The notes beneath the pieces are model-generated. The model worked only from the letters and a program-made list of their open reading frames with translations, was not told where the DNA came from and did no database searches. Positions 5,000 through 5,415 of a stretch of 5,415 nucleotides of DNA are shown in pieces. The stretch lies in NCBI GenBank assembly GCA_910585075.1, contig CAJUED010000104.1, positions 1 to 5,415 of the forward strand. Reading direction: 5' to 3'. Origin of the DNA: an uncultured Lachnospiraceae bacterium. GTDB lineage: Bacteria > Bacillota > Clostridia > Lachnospirales > Lachnospiraceae. Made by a program: the position numbers and the translations under genes. Each line of letters begins with the position of its first letter. Within the stretch, counting starts at the first letter, position 1.

Positions 5000-5028
5000 A
5001 GTATAGCACATCTCCCCACTGAAAACAA
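5000..5028 (-). promoter_or_regulatory. Promoter of cargo 5
   Basis: The minus strand reads TTGTTT, 17 nt, then TATACT with extended TG (TGCTATACT). The start would be near 4993, giving a leader of about 65 nt to the GTG at 4928. This is the best-formed promoter in the window and decides the start of cargo 5. Confidence 0.65.
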
Positions 5029-5053
5029 TCCCTGTTCTATGTCCGTTCCGACT

Positions 5054-5128
5054 ATCCAGACCGTCAAGGCCGAGTAGCATTTTTTGCTCTGCAAAAAATT
5101 TCCACTCTGCCCCCTTGACCGTCTGGAT
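5054..5128 (+). repeat. 75-nt nested palindrome, possible terminator
   Basis: The outer arms ATCCAGACCGTCAAGG (5054-5069) and CCTTGACCGTCTGGAT (5113-5128) pair with one mismatch. Inside, GAGT (5072-5075) pairs with ACTC (5104-5107), and ATTTTTTGC (5079-5087) pairs perfectly with GCAAAAAAT (5091-5099). On the plus strand TTTTT follows (5128-5132), so it could end transcription. It could equally be a protein-binding or recombination site. It lies immediately upstream of the cargo 5 promoter, at the edge of AT-rich cargo and GC-rich backbone. Confidence 0.75.
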
Positions 5129-5132
5129 TTTT

Positions 5133-5415
5133 GCCGTTGCCATTTCGCCGCCGAAAACGGGGAACAGGATTTGACAATCCTGCCCCCCGCTTTCGTCCGC
5201 TTCATTTTAACGGCAAAACCGTCTGCACTACTGCGGCGGCTGACGGTAGGTTTTGCGGTGGCTCTGCCCCCGCGCCCCCAGCCTCTCCCAAAGAACAGGA
5301 TAAGGGCAAATGCGTAACCGGCAGGCGTGGACATTTAGGCTTGCGGCACAGCCCCCAAATCCCCATGAATACGGGCTTCCTGGGGCGCTCCAAGCCCCGG
5401 CGCGGGGCGGGGTAA
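5133..5415 (+). other. GC-rich right flank, coding status unclear
   Basis: Three overlapping frames stay open here (plus strand 5084-5317 and 5131-5415, minus strand 4984-5334), as expected of GC-rich DNA. None has a Shine-Dalgarno or a recognisable domain. The plus frame ending in TAA at 5413-5415 (APAPPASPKEQDKGK, later MNTGFLGRSKPRRGAG) is the most protein-like at its end, but I cannot support it as a gene. A small GCCCC/GGGGC hairpin lies in the last 25 bases. I read the stretch as backbone of the mobile element resuming after the cargo array. Confidence 0.35.

Noticed and set aside
4925..5334. Minus-strand ORFs 4925-5143 and 4984-5334, and the plus-strand ORF 5084-5317
   Set aside because: They overlap each other, the 75-nt palindrome and the cargo 5 promoter; none has a Shine-Dalgarno or a domain.
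5310..5415. Transfer origin (oriT) near the right edge
   Set aside because: The GC-rich end with small hairpins lies next to backbone DNA, but I could not match a known nick-site sequence and no relaxase gene is visible.
1..5415. CRISPR array, tRNA, rRNA or insertion sequence with transposase
   Set aside because: No regularly spaced short repeats, no cloverleaf or rRNA signature, and no transposase or recombinase reading frame were seen on either strand.

Overview
The window looks like accessory DNA from a gut-type Firmicute of the class Clostridia. GC-rich, plus-strand fragments that resemble the backbone of a conjugative or mobilizable element alternate with visibly AT-richer, minus-strand single genes. 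The family attributions come from reading the sequence, not from a database search.

Layout from left to right: (0) the outward-facing promoter of a minus-strand gene that lies beyond the left edge, with a doubtful 26-codon ORF beside it; (1) a short plus-strand coding remnant resembling the TnpW family, running into the 3' end of cargo 1, a lipoprotein with two DUF5104-like repeats (190-1182); (2) a boundary block made of the cargo 1 promoter and a plus-strand terminator, then a frameshifted small backbone ORF (1315-1565) whose stop overlaps a start codon that is at once cut off by cargo 2, a two-helix membrane protein (1569-2066); (3) a second TnpW-like remnant, 94% identical to the first over 49 nt and broken at the same codon, running into cargo 3, a three-helix membrane protein (2212-2628); (4) a second copy of the boundary block, then cargo 4, a membrane-anchored, immunity-like protein (2758-3438); (5) another promoter and terminator, then a degraded plus-strand backbone ORF with its own terminator (3555-3831); (6) cargo 5, a 374-residue protein made of two copies of one domain (3804-4928); (7) its promoter, a 75-nt palindrome, and GC-rich DNA of uncertain coding status up to the right edge.

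The main observation is the regular plan. Five complete cargo genes all point left. Each is monocistronic, and each has its own promoter of the form TG-N-TANANT about 7 nt upstream of the predicted transcript start. They are separated by recurring short pieces of backbone sequence that are reused at equivalent breakpoints. This resembles a modular array of cargo genes built up by repeated insertion or by recombination between boundary repeats. No recombinase gene is visible here. The cargo products are mostly envelope-associated (one lipoprotein, three with membrane helices). Several have the look of orphan immunity or defence proteins, but none has a function provable from sequence. For three of them (cargo 2, 4 and 5) promoter and Shine-Dalgarno positions place the real start well inside the longest ORF.
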